Positions 42,584-50,443 of a stretch of 64,000 nucleotides of DNA are shown piece after piece. The position numbers and the translations under genes were made by a program. Position 1 is the stretch's first letter. Each line of letters begins with the position of its first letter. The stretch is from contig OY970370.1 of assembly GCA_963718745.1 (NCBI GenBank), positions 558,001 through 622,000 of the forward strand. Reading direction: 5' to 3'. The stretch is from Fermentibacter sp963718745 [NCBI: Candidatus Fermentibacterota bacterium] (lineage in GTDB: Bacteria > Fermentibacterota > Fermentibacteria > Fermentibacterales). The notes beneath the pieces are model-generated. The model was not told the origin of the DNA, ran no database searches, and saw only the letters and a program-made list of their open reading frames with translations.

Positions 42584-43294
42584 TCACCTCCCGCTCCAGA
42601 CCGGGCCGAGGAAGGAACGGAAGTACCCTCCGTCGACTGCCGGGTCGGGGCCGTCCTGTACCAGAATGCCGGCGTCCAGCCCGGTTTTCGCGATCTTCTC
42701 CCGCTCGGCGGTGAAGAGCGCATTGCCGGATTCCCTGTCGAACTCGGGGTGGAACTGCACGCCGAAGATCCGCAGCCTGAAGCTGATGAAGGACTGGATG
42801 AACGTGACCGGGCTCCAGGCTAGGATCATCGAGCCTGGAGGAAGAGTGACGACTTCGTCGTAGTGGAACTGGAAGACCCTCGTCTTCCCGGGGATACCGA
42901 GCAGATTCAGGGCCGACGGGCTCCATCTCACTTCGCACCAGCCGGTCTCGCCCCCTGCGGCGTTCCTCCTGACCGCCGTCCTGCCACAGACGGTCCTTGC
43001 AAGGAGCTGATGGCCGTAGCAGATCCCCATCTGGAAGACGCCGGATTCCAGGGCTTTCTTTATGAAGGACTCGGCCTCCTCCTGGAAAGGCGCATCGTCG
43101 CATATGGAATGAGCGGAACCCGAGTGGATCACATGGGTGAATCCCCCCGGGTCCGGGAACGTCCCGGTTCCGGGGGTGAAGACCTCGTGAGCCGCATGAG
43201 GCGGGAGCCACGCAGAGATGGCCGCACCAGCCGTCCTGTCGGTCGAATAGTCGATCACGAGGGTCCTGAGTTCAGACAGAGCCTGGTCTCCCAT
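42584..43294 (-). CDS. Class I glutamine amidotransferase-like protein
   Basis: A 236-aa GATase1 protein. Nucleophile Cys in FQMGICYGHQLLARTV, His/Glu in FGVQFHPEFDRES. No synthetase domain is fused and none lies nearby, so it resembles the stand-alone GuaA-type/gamma-glutamyl-hydrolase-like class. It is upstream of pepD in the same operon (2-bp gap), suggesting peptide or gamma-glutamyl compound turnover. The start at 43294 overlaps no other gene. Confidence 0.88.
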   Translation of the reverse strand: MGDQALSELRTLVIDYSTDRTAGAAISAWLPPHAAHEVFTPGTGTFPDPGGFTHVIHSGSAHSICDDAPFQEEAESFIKKALESGVFQMGICYGHQLLARTVCGRTAVRRNAAGGETGWCEVRWSPSALNLLGIPGKTRVFQFHYDEVVTLPPGSMILAWSPVTFIQSFISFRLRIFGVQFHPEFDRESGNALFTAEREKIAKTGLDAGILVQDGPDPAVDGGYFRSFLGPVWSGR

Positions 43295-43340
43295 TCACGC
43301 TCCTCCATGCAGGCGAGGCGCTGCCGGGCGCCCCCGGGGG

Positions 43341-43754
43341 CTAGTCCTCGTACGCGATCTCGAACTCCAGCGGAGCGGAGGCCTTGAGCATCGCCGACAC
43401 TCCGCAGTACCGCTCCTGGGAGAGCTCGACCGCCCGGGCTATCTTTTCACGGGGCAGATCGGATCCGCCGAAGATATACCTGAGACGGATGCTCCTGAAC
43501 ACGATCGGGTGCTCTGTGGTCATCTCCGCGGAGGCTTCCAGCCTCAGACTGTAGCCCTGGACCCTCATCTTCCCGAGTATGGACACGACATCCATGCCCG
43601 TGCAGCCGATCAACCCCGAGAGGAGAAGACCCTTTGGTCTCGGTCCCGTTCCTGCGCCGCCCTGGTCCTCGGAAGCGTCCAGAACGAACAGATGGCCGTC
43701 CTGTTCGATCTCGAAAGCCATCCCGCCAGTCCATCTCCCGCTGGATCCGGTCAT
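43341..43754 (-). CDS. OsmC family protein
   Basis: A 137-aa OsmC-like protein. The catalytic Cys of OsmC/Ohr peroxidases are in PKGLLLSGLIGCTGMDVVSI and ELSQERYCGVSAMLKASAPL; FGGSDLPREKIARAVELSQ is typical. It probably reduces organic hydroperoxides. The start is the ATG at 43754 after GGGGGAGGCG; the upstream ATG at 43766 lacks a site. First gene of the OsmC/GATase/PepD/DUF4954 operon; divergent from the SPASM radical SAM gene. Confidence 0.9.
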   Translation of the reverse strand: MTGSSGRWTGGMAFEIEQDGHLFVLDASEDQGGAGTGPRPKGLLLSGLIGCTGMDVVSILGKMRVQGYSLRLEASAEMTTEHPIVFRSIRLRYIFGGSDLPREKIARAVELSQERYCGVSAMLKASAPLEFEIAYED

Positions 43755-43828
43755 CGCCTCCCCCATTGCGAAGAAGTGCCTCCATCAGGAATACTCGACG
43801 ATACTCGTAACCAGGAGGTCTGCGGTCA

Positions 43829-44851
43829 ATGCTCCCAGGAGGGATTCTGCGAAAACTTATCCGCAGGTCCACGAGATTCCCGGGTGTCAGCCTGAATCTC
43901 CCCCGTCCGCTGACAGTACGCATGGACACGACCAACAGGTGCAACCTCAGGTGTTCCATGTGCCCGATGAGACTGTCCGGCTCCGATCCGGGACGGGTCT
44001 GGATGGACATGGACCGGGGGCTCTTCACCCGGATCGCCTCACAGGTGTTCCCGAAAGCCGGCTCCGTCGCTCTCTCATGCGGCGCCGAGCCGCTCTGCAA
44101 CCCGTCGTTCCCGGAATGCCTCGAAACGCTCTACAGGGCTGACGTTCCCTGCAGGGAGATGGTGACGAACGGGCTGCTCCTCTCCGGGGAGATGCTCGAG
44201 GCAGTGCTCGCGTTCCCCCCGACTTCGCTCACGGTATCCATAGACGGAGCCTCACTCCCGACGCAGGCGGCCATCCGTGGCGGATGCGACCTCGGGAGGG
44301 TCGTCGAAAACCTCGGAGGCCTGGCTCGGGAAAAGGCGCGGAGGAGACAGCGGATGCCTCTCGTCAGTTTCAGCACGACCCTCCAGCGCAGGAACATCGA
44401 CGAGCTGCCCGGAATCGTGAGGCTGGCCTCCACATGCGGTGCGGCGGCGGTCAACGCCAACTTCCTGGTCCCATACGAGGGTCTCGAGATGTCCGGAGAG
44501 GTGATCGATCCCGCCGATCCCTCGACCATCTCGACCATCGCCGGGAGCGTGGCGATCGCCGGGGATCTGGGGCTGAGCCTGAACATGACGGGATCGGCCT
44601 CCCTCGTGGAGACATGCCGCTATCTCGGATCCTGGGTCTTCATCGCCCCGGACGGACTGGTCTTCCCCTGCCCGTACTGGAACCTGCGGGATCCCATGGG
44701 TGATCTATCGCGGCAGAGCTTCGACGAGGTGTGGAGGGGCGAGAGGTTCGAGGATCTAAGGTCGAGGGTTTCGTCGGGACGGTTCGAGGGAGTCTGCGGA
44801 TCCTGTCCGGAACTCGCCTATTCCGTCCGTGGTGAGATAAGGAAGATCTGA
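43829..44851 (+). CDS. Radical SAM/SPASM protein
   Basis: A 340-aa radical SAM protein. The cluster motif is in TTNRCNLRCSMCPMRLSG (CxxxCxxC) and the C-terminal SPASM segment is CRYLGSWVFIAPDGLVFPCP followed by GVCGSCPEL. The core has LSCGAEPLCNPSFPECLETL and LTVSIDGASLPTQAAIRGGC. SPASM proteins commonly modify peptides or act in cofactor maturation; no precursor peptide is seen beside it. It ends 2 bp before the convergent secreted protein gene. Confidence 0.9.
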   Translation: MLPGGILRKLIRRSTRFPGVSLNLPRPLTVRMDTTNRCNLRCSMCPMRLSGSDPGRVWMDMDRGLFTRIASQVFPKAGSVALSCGAEPLCNPSFPECLETLYRADVPCREMVTNGLLLSGEMLEAVLAFPPTSLTVSIDGASLPTQAAIRGGCDLGRVVENLGGLAREKARRRQRMPLVSFSTTLQRRNIDELPGIVRLASTCGAAAVNANFLVPYEGLEMSGEVIDPADPSTISTIAGSVAIAGDLGLSLNMTGSASLVETCRYLGSWVFIAPDGLVFPCPYWNLRDPMGDLSRQSFDEVWRGERFEDLRSRVSSGRFEGVCGSCPELAYSVRGEIRKI

Positions 44852-44853
44852 GA

Positions 44854-45360
44854 TCAGGGGAAGCTGGAGAGCCCCAGGAAGCCGGTCACCTTCCAGACAT
44901 CGTCCTCATAGTCGAGAACAGCTTCGGATTCGAGTGAGAATCCGCCGGCAGTGGTGAAGGTCAGAGGAAACTCGACCCTGTCGTCGTCGAAGACGGGTTC
45001 GCCAAGGGTCATCTCGTAGGGCATGTAGCGGGCCATCATCGATGGGAGAGCCACGGTCCTCTTCAGGTATTCCCTGGCGTCCCAGCCGTGGACCGCGTCC
45101 GAATCGACACCGTAACCGGCAGCCGCAAGGCGTGCGGTGACCCCTTCGGGATCGGACTCCGCCATCTGTTCCAGGGAGTTCAGGAGAACCTGGACGCTCG
45201 AGAGCGCCTCCTCGGACACGAGAGAGTCCACCACGGTCGAGTCGCCCGTCTTCAGAGCCTGGAAAAAAGCCGTCACCGAGGAGTCGGGATGGGCCTCATC
45301 CGCGAAAACCGGCTCCGCCGCAATCAGAAGAGTCAGGGTGACGCCCGTTATCGCCTTGAT
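44854..45360 (-). CDS. Secreted hypothetical protein with a non-standard start
   Basis: A protein of about 168 aa. The frame upstream of the GTG at 45276 encodes a clear signal peptide (TGVTLTLLIAAEPVFADEA) with no ATG, GTG or TTG; only ATC (45360) and the like are available before an in-frame TAG at 45364. So it uses a rare start, has lost its start, or there is a sequence error. The mature part resembles nuclear transport factor 2/DUF4878-like domains: TAFFQALKTGDSTVVDSLVS and a C-terminal YEDDVWKVTGFLGLSSF. Function unknown. Confidence 0.6.
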   Translation of the reverse strand: MKAITGVTLTLLIAAEPVFADEAHPDSSVTAFFQALKTGDSTVVDSLVSEEALSSVQVLLNSLEQMAESDPEGVTARLAAAGYGVDSDAVHGWDAREYLKRTVALPSMMARYMPYEMTLGEPVFDDDRVEFPLTFTTAGGFSLESEAVLDYEDDVWKVTGFLGLSSFP

Positions 45361-45415
45361 GGCCTACCGCCCGTCCGGGACTACGCCCGCTGAAGTATAG
45401 ACGGCGCCGATTGCG

Positions 45416-46642
45416 TCAGCAAGCCCCGTTCCGCTCCGCCCATACACCGAGAGTCTGTAGCAGGATGTCGCGCGCAAGTTCCAGCCCGCGCTCCGAGACC
45501 CATTCCTCCCTCGAATGGAAGAGCTCGCCGGCCATGGGCAGATTCACGGTCGGGAGTCCCATGAAGGAGAGCCTGGAGCCGTCGGTCCCGCCGCGTATCG
45601 CACCCTCCCTGCACTCGACTCCGGCTCTCGAGGCGCCCTCGAGGGCGTAATCCACCGCTCTGCGGTCCTTCTGCAGGATCTCGGCCGGATTGCGGTACTG
45701 TTCCTTCAGGGAAAGAGATATCCCGGCTCCAGGATGCTTCAGTGCCATATAGCTGCGGAGCGATTCGAGCCTTGCCCGCCTCCTCTCCATGCCTTCCAGC
45801 GTGAAGTCCCTCAATATCATCCTGACCCTCGCCTCGGAGGAGTTCCCGGATATCTGCATGGGATAGTCGTATCCGTTTGCACTGCTGCTGTTCTCGGGCA
45901 TCTCCTCCGGTTTCAGCGAGCAGACTATCTCGGATGCTATCCTGGCTGCATTCACCATGATCCCGAACGCGCTCCCGGGGTGGACCTGCCTGCCCTTGAT
46001 GAGCCATTCCGCACCCCAGGCGTTGAATGTCGCGGTTTCCACATCGCCTATCACTCCGCCGTCGACGGTGTATGCAAAGTCGGCTCCAAACCTCTTCACA
46101 TCGAAGTTGTCGACCCCCCTGCCGACCTCCTCGTCGGGAGTGAAGGCGACGACTACCGCGGGACGAGGAATGGAGGGGTCCGACCTGAGCATCCCGAGCA
46201 CGTCCATGATGATCGCCACACCGGCCTTGTCGTCCGCTCCGAGCAGCGTTCCGCCGTCGGCCGTGACTATCGTCGTCCCGGCATACCGGGCCATGTCCAC
46301 GGAACGCGCCGGGTCCACCTTCACACCGTTCCCGAGCATTATCGGCAGCCCATCCCACTCCCGGTGGAGGACTGGGTTCACGCCCGATCCCGGCTCCTCG
46401 GGAGAGGTGTCGACGTGAGCTACCAGGCCTATCACGGGACCCGCTCCGGAACCCGGGAGCCTCGCGTAGAGGACCCCCTGCCCGCTGAGTTCGATCTCCT
46501 CCATGCCCAGGGCCCTGAGCTCGGACTCGAGCAGCCGAAGCAGGTCGAGCTGACCCGCCGTCGAGGGAGCGGTCGTCGAATCCTCGCTGGAAGTGGTGTC
46601 GATCCTGACATATCGGAGGAATCTCTCGAGAAGGGTTGTCAT
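45416..46642 (-). CDS. pepT: Peptidase T (tripeptide aminopeptidase)
   Basis: A 408-aa M20B peptidase of standard length. Metal and catalytic residues: VAHVDTSPEEPGSG, TLLGADDKAGVAIIMDVLGM, AFTPDEEVGRGVDNFDVKRF, TVDGGVIGDVETATFNAWGA, RQVHPGSAFG, GTDGSRLSFMGLPTVNLPM and GELFHSREEWV. Cleaves N-terminal residues from tripeptides in the cytosol. The ATG follows AAAGGAGACCTGCA. It is divergent from the HTH-EIIA gene; a TTCTA/TAGAA palindrome with a TATACT box lies between. Confidence 0.96.
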   Translation of the reverse strand: MTTLLERFLRYVRIDTTSSEDSTTAPSTAGQLDLLRLLESELRALGMEEIELSGQGVLYARLPGSGAGPVIGLVAHVDTSPEEPGSGVNPVLHREWDGLPIMLGNGVKVDPARSVDMARYAGTTIVTADGGTLLGADDKAGVAIIMDVLGMLRSDPSIPRPAVVVAFTPDEEVGRGVDNFDVKRFGADFAYTVDGGVIGDVETATFNAWGAEWLIKGRQVHPGSAFGIMVNAARIASEIVCSLKPEEMPENSSSANGYDYPMQISGNSSEARVRMILRDFTLEGMERRRARLESLRSYMALKHPGAGISLSLKEQYRNPAEILQKDRRAVDYALEGASRAGVECREGAIRGGTDGSRLSFMGLPTVNLPMAGELFHSREEWVSERGLELARDILLQTLGVWAERNGAC

Positions 46643-46670
46643 TGCAGGTCTCCTTTTGCGGAACAGCCTT

Positions 46671-46685
46671 TTCTAGTATATAGAA
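46671..46685. promoter_or_regulatory. Palindrome and -10-like boxes between pepT and the EIIA gene
   Basis: The palindrome TTCTAGTATATAGAA (arms TTCTA and TAGAA) lies in the 86-bp divergent spacer. On the minus strand it contains TATACT, a good -10 for pepT, about 30 bp from the pepT start; -35 matches are weak on both strands. It may also be a regulator site. Moderate inference. Confidence 0.4.
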
Positions 46686-46728
46686 CCCCCGTGTAGTACA
46701 ACGTCACCCCTCCGGAGCCGATGAAGCC

Positions 46729-47445
46729 ATGGAGAACTTCCTTACAGCGGTAGAAGTGGCGCAGTGCCTGGGCGTATCTCTTCCGGAGGCCGACAGGGTC
46801 CTCAGAAAGAGCTCGCTCGGAACTACGCTCGTCAACGGGCAGAAGAGATACAGGCGTGACGAACTCCTGCACTGGCTCGAGGGCACTTTCGGCAGCCTCA
46901 CCGTAGAGCGGCTGCGGAACGTCGACCTGTCCAACGCATCCAGCGCCGGGCTCGATCCGTCCCAGCCATATGTCTCGAACATGCTCGAAGGCGGCCGCAT
47001 CCATCCCCTCGTCCCCGCGAGGACGAGGGTCTCGCTGATCAGATCACTCGCCGAGCTGGCCGTCGAGACCGGGCTCACCTACGACGAGCATCTGCTCGCC
47101 GAGCAGCTCGCCACCCGCGAGGAGGTCGTCTCTACGGCCCTCCCGAACGGTGTTGCATTCCCCCATCCGAAGGACATGAGAAGCGTATTCATGGAGGACA
47201 ACCTCCTCATCCTCGCCAGGACCCCCTCGCCGATCCCCTTCGGGGCTCCTGCCGGGCGCCTGACGGGAATCTTCTTCCTGCTCCTCTTCCCGTCGCCGAG
47301 CGTGCATCTCCACGTTCTCGCGAGGCTGAACCGGATGGTCAGGGACCAGGGCAGGGTGGAAGCGCTCGAGGAGGCTTCGGACGAATCGGAAATGCTCGAG
47401 ATAATACGCGACTCGGAGTACAGGCTTCTGCAGGCTGCGAGATAA
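46729..47445 (+). CDS. DNA-binding domain fused to PTS EIIA (type 2)
   Basis: A 238-aa two-domain protein. The N-terminal ~60 residues are an excisionase/MerR-like helix-turn-helix (LTAVEVAQCLGVSLPEADRV, YRRDELLHWL). The rest is a PTS EIIA of the fructose/mannitol or PtsN type, with the phospho-His in VSTALPNGVAFPHPKD and LPEVVSTA-like context. No other PTS gene is near, so this looks like a regulatory, PtsN-like EIIA. It is 34 bp upstream of pyrB in the same direction, hinting at control of pyrimidine genes by phosphorylation state. Confidence 0.88.
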   Translation: MENFLTAVEVAQCLGVSLPEADRVLRKSSLGTTLVNGQKRYRRDELLHWLEGTFGSLTVERLRNVDLSNASSAGLDPSQPYVSNMLEGGRIHPLVPARTRVSLIRSLAELAVETGLTYDEHLLAEQLATREEVVSTALPNGVAFPHPKDMRSVFMEDNLLILARTPSPIPFGAPAGRLTGIFFLLLFPSPSVHLHVLARLNRMVRDQGRVEALEEASDESEMLEIIRDSEYRLLQAAR

Positions 47446-47479
47446 CTTGGACGGACCCCGGGGGGTCCGCGGAGGGTCG

Positions 47480-48397
47480 ATGGATTTCAACGGAAGAAGC
47501 ATCATCTCGCTCCATGACATGTCGGCCGACGATCTCACGAGGATCATCGACGCGTCGGAGCGGATCAAGTCGGGACAGGAAGGCGGCTTCCTGAACGGGA
47601 AGACGATAGCCGTCATGTTCTTCGAGCCGTCCACCAGGACAAGGCTGTCCTTCGAATCGGCGATCCTCAGGAGCGGGGGGAGCGTGATCGGATTCGCCAA
47701 CCCCTCGGCATCCTCGCAGAGCAAGGGCGAGTCCTTCGCCGACACGATCGGGACGGTGACCGGCTACTGCGACGCCATGGTGATCAGGCACCCGGTCGAA
47801 GGCTCGGTCAGGCTGGCTTCCGACATCGCCACCGTACCCGTCATCAACGCGGGAGACGGGGCCAACCAGCATCCAACACAGACATTCCTCGACCTGTTCA
47901 CGATGAAGGAATCCTTCGGGAGGCTGGAGGGGCTCCACATCGGGATGCTGGGTGACCTCAAGTACGGGAGGACCGTCCATTCGCTCGCTACGGCGATGTC
48001 CCTCTTCGGAGCCAGGATGACGTTCATCTCTCCCCAGACCCTGCAGATGCCGGACATGATAAAGCGGGAGCTCTCGATCGCCGGCGTCGACTTCCGCGAG
48101 GTCCGGCAGCCGGAGGAGGCGGGAGACGACCTGGACGTCCTCTACGTCACCCGGATCCAGAGGGAGAGGTTCGGCGATCCTCAGGAGTACGAGAGCGTGG
48201 CCCACAGTTTCAGGGTGACAGCCGAGACGGTCCGGAACCTGGGAGGCAGGGTGCTCGTCATGCATCCCCTTCCGAGGGTGGACGAGATCTCCGAAGAAGT
48301 CGACGAACTGCCGAATGCGATCTATTTCAGGCAGGCGCACAACGGCATACCGACCAGGCAGGCGCTCCTCGGCCTTGTTACGGGAGGTCTGAAATGA
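47480..48397 (+). CDS. pyrB: Aspartate carbamoyltransferase catalytic subunit
   Basis: A 305-aa ATCase catalytic chain, first committed step of pyrimidine synthesis. Carbamoyl-phosphate site in FFEPSTRTRLSFESAILRSG, aspartate site in HPLPRVDEISEEVD, and NAGDGANQHPTQTFLDLFTM. Start ATG at 47480 after GGAGGG. It overlaps pyrI by 4 bp (ATGA), giving the 2-chain pyrBI arrangement of enterobacteria and archaea. Confidence 0.97.
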   Translation: MDFNGRSIISLHDMSADDLTRIIDASERIKSGQEGGFLNGKTIAVMFFEPSTRTRLSFESAILRSGGSVIGFANPSASSQSKGESFADTIGTVTGYCDAMVIRHPVEGSVRLASDIATVPVINAGDGANQHPTQTFLDLFTMKESFGRLEGLHIGMLGDLKYGRTVHSLATAMSLFGARMTFISPQTLQMPDMIKRELSIAGVDFREVRQPEEAGDDLDVLYVTRIQRERFGDPQEYESVAHSFRVTAETVRNLGGRVLVMHPLPRVDEISEEVDELPNAIYFRQAHNGIPTRQALLGLVTGGLK

Positions 48398-48864
48398 TCG
48401 AGAGGACCTACAAGGTCTATTCCATCAACAACGGCACCGTGATCGACCACATCCCGACACCCCTGGCCCTCGGCGTCGTGAGGATCCTGGGTCTCGGGAA
48501 CGAGGGGATCCTGACGATCGGCATGGGCTTCAGCTCGAAGCGGCTTCCCGGAGGCAAGGACATCGTAAAGATCGAGAACAAGGTCCTCTCCCGCGAGGAA
48601 ACCGACATGATAGCGCTCATCGCACCCGAGGCCACGATCAACATCATCCAGGGCGGCAAGGTCCTCGAGAAACGGCGCATAAGCATCCCGGACGGGATAA
48701 GGGACGTCATGAGGTGCCCCAACCCGAACTGCGCGACGAACGTCCTCGGAGCGCCGGCGCAGTTCTCCCTGGAGTCGGCCTCGGGACCCATCTACCGGTG
48801 CAGGTTCTGTGAACGGACGACGAAGGTCGAGCCGGATCTCCTCGTCACGACCTCGAAGCTCTGA
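48394..48864 (+). CDS. pyrI: Aspartate carbamoyltransferase regulatory subunit
   Basis: A 156-aa regulatory chain. The N-terminal nucleotide-binding domain contains YKVYSINNGTVIDHIPTPLA, and the C-terminal zinc domain has the four Cys ligands in CPNPNCATNV and YRCRFCERTTK (C-x4-C and C-x2-C). It makes ATCase subject to CTP/ATP control. Start overlaps pyrB (ATGA). Confidence 0.97.
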   Translation: MIERTYKVYSINNGTVIDHIPTPLALGVVRILGLGNEGILTIGMGFSSKRLPGGKDIVKIENKVLSREETDMIALIAPEATINIIQGGKVLEKRRISIPDGIRDVMRCPNPNCATNVLGAPAQFSLESASGPIYRCRFCERTTKVEPDLLVTTSKL

Positions 48865-48865
48865 A

Positions 48866-50443
48866 ATGAGGAGGAGCAGGCTCGATCCCGGGATGGCCGG
48901 ATCTGATCGACTGGACCGCATCGTCCTTGCGGGCTGCCTCCTGGTCTCGGTGATACTCCTGCTCGTCATGGGAGATCTCCCGATCTTCGGAGACGCCTGG
49001 GGCTACGGGTACAATTCCGCCTCCTGGATAGCCGACCACGGCATGCAGCCTGTTCCATCCGGGGAAGGCAAGGGACAGCAGGCCATGGGTCATCCGACCC
49101 TGTTCCTCTGGTCCTGGGCGCTGTTGATGAGGCTCCTGGGCGACACGGTCCTGGTCGCTCACATCATCCCCGCGATCCTGACGGCGCTTGCTCTCTGGGG
49201 TACCTTCAGGTTCGGAAGACTGCTCGGAGGGAAGGCCGCCGGTCTCTGGGCCGCGGCTGCCCTCCTGGCAAGCCCCCTGTTCCTGGCCCAGTCACTCCAG
49301 CCGCTGATGGATGTCGGCTTCACGGCATTCGCGGTGCTGGCCCTCAGGGAGTACGGTGCGGGTAACAACACGAAGGCCGCCATCCTGACGGCTCTCGGCA
49401 CCGCCTTCAGGGAGCAGGCCCTCCTGCTGGCGGCCTGCTTCATCCTCGTCGAAATCGCACGGGCTGGATTCACGAGGCCCGGGAGGATTCTGATCCACCT
49501 CCTCTCCCCCGCGGTCCTCCTGGTCACGGGTCTGTCCAACCTCGCCTACAATGGATACTTCCTGTTCAGTACGTATCTGGGAACACCGTCCCCGCTGGAG
49601 GAAGGCTGGTTCGCCGACAGGATCAGATTCTACGCGGGGCATCTCCTCGCCGGGAACGGGAGATGGGTGCCCCTGACGGTGGGAATCGCGATGACGCTTT
49701 CGAGGCAGGCGCGGAAGGCGCCATCGGTCACCGCGGTGCTCCTTCTCCTGTCACCCGCCCTCCTCTTCCCACCGGGGAGGATCCTGTACCTTGCAGTGAT
49801 GTGCTGCGCGGGGCTGCTCGCGCTCTTCAGAGAGGGCAGGATGCCGGATCCCGCTCCGCTCGCCGCAGCCCTGTTCGCCCTATCCATGGTCCTCTTCCAC
49901 GTGCTGATCGTCACTATTGCGCCGGATCCGCAGCTCGACCTCCACCGGTACGTCCTGGCGGCCTACCCGGCGGTCATCGCGTGCACCATCGCCCTTGTCA
50001 GAAGAAAGGGCGGGATCAGGATGCTCCATCCTGTCGCCGCAGTCTTCCTCCTGATCTCGATCTTCTCCTGTACGCGGGCGCTGTGGAATCAGCAGGACGC
50101 CACTCCTGCCGGGCTCCTCTCGGTGTACGACTACAGAACCGCCATCTCCCTCGCTTCCGAGTCGGGCGACACGATCCTGGTTCCGGAAACGGAGCTGGCC
50201 ATGCTCGAGAACCCTGCACTCGGCTTCACCGACCGGCCGGTCCCGGCAAGGGTGATCGGGCATGGATCACTATCACCCGGAACCTCCTACATGCTCCTGG
50301 TGCCCCCTGCTGCGCAGGGCGACGCGGAGTTCGAGGAGCGGATACGGGGAATGTTCGCAGGAGAGATGGAAATCAGCTCCCTTGCGGATTTCAGGAGGGG
50401 GGAGATCCTCCTCTCGCTGAAAAGGCTGGATCCGGTCAGGTGA
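48866..50443 (+). CDS. ArnT/PMT-like membrane glycosyltransferase
   Basis: A 525-aa polytopic membrane protein, about 10-12 TM helices, of the GT39/GT83-like superfamily that uses polyprenyl-phosphate sugars. The first periplasmic loop has DLPIFGDAWGYGYNSASWIA with the conserved acidic residue, followed by HPTLFLWSWALLMRLLGDTV and VPLTVGIAMTLSRQ-type helices; the C-terminal 90 residues are soluble. The ATG at 48866 comes 1 bp after the pyrI stop without its own ribosome-binding site, so it is coupled. Function: probably adds a sugar to a membrane lipid or protein. Next gene overlaps by 4 bp. Confidence 0.82.
   Translation: MRRSRLDPGMAGSDRLDRIVLAGCLLVSVILLLVMGDLPIFGDAWGYGYNSASWIADHGMQPVPSGEGKGQQAMGHPTLFLWSWALLMRLLGDTVLVAHIIPAILTALALWGTFRFGRLLGGKAAGLWAAAALLASPLFLAQSLQPLMDVGFTAFAVLALREYGAGNNTKAAILTALGTAFREQALLLAACFILVEIARAGFTRPGRILIHLLSPAVLLVTGLSNLAYNGYFLFSTYLGTPSPLEEGWFADRIRFYAGHLLAGNGRWVPLTVGIAMTLSRQARKAPSVTAVLLLLSPALLFPPGRILYLAVMCCAGLLALFREGRMPDPAPLAAALFALSMVLFHVLIVTIAPDPQLDLHRYVLAAYPAVIACTIALVRRKGGIRMLHPVAAVFLLISIFSCTRALWNQQDATPAGLLSVYDYRTAISLASESGDTILVPETELAMLENPALGFTDRPVPARVIGHGSLSPGTSYMLLVPPAAQGDAEFEERIRGMFAGEMEISSLADFRRGEILLSLKRLDPVR

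Noticed and set aside
49663-50439. N-terminal extension of the B12-radical SAM gene
   Set aside because: It overlaps the membrane glycosyltransferase gene for 780 bp and encodes no conserved sequence; the GTG at 50440 gives the family N-terminus.
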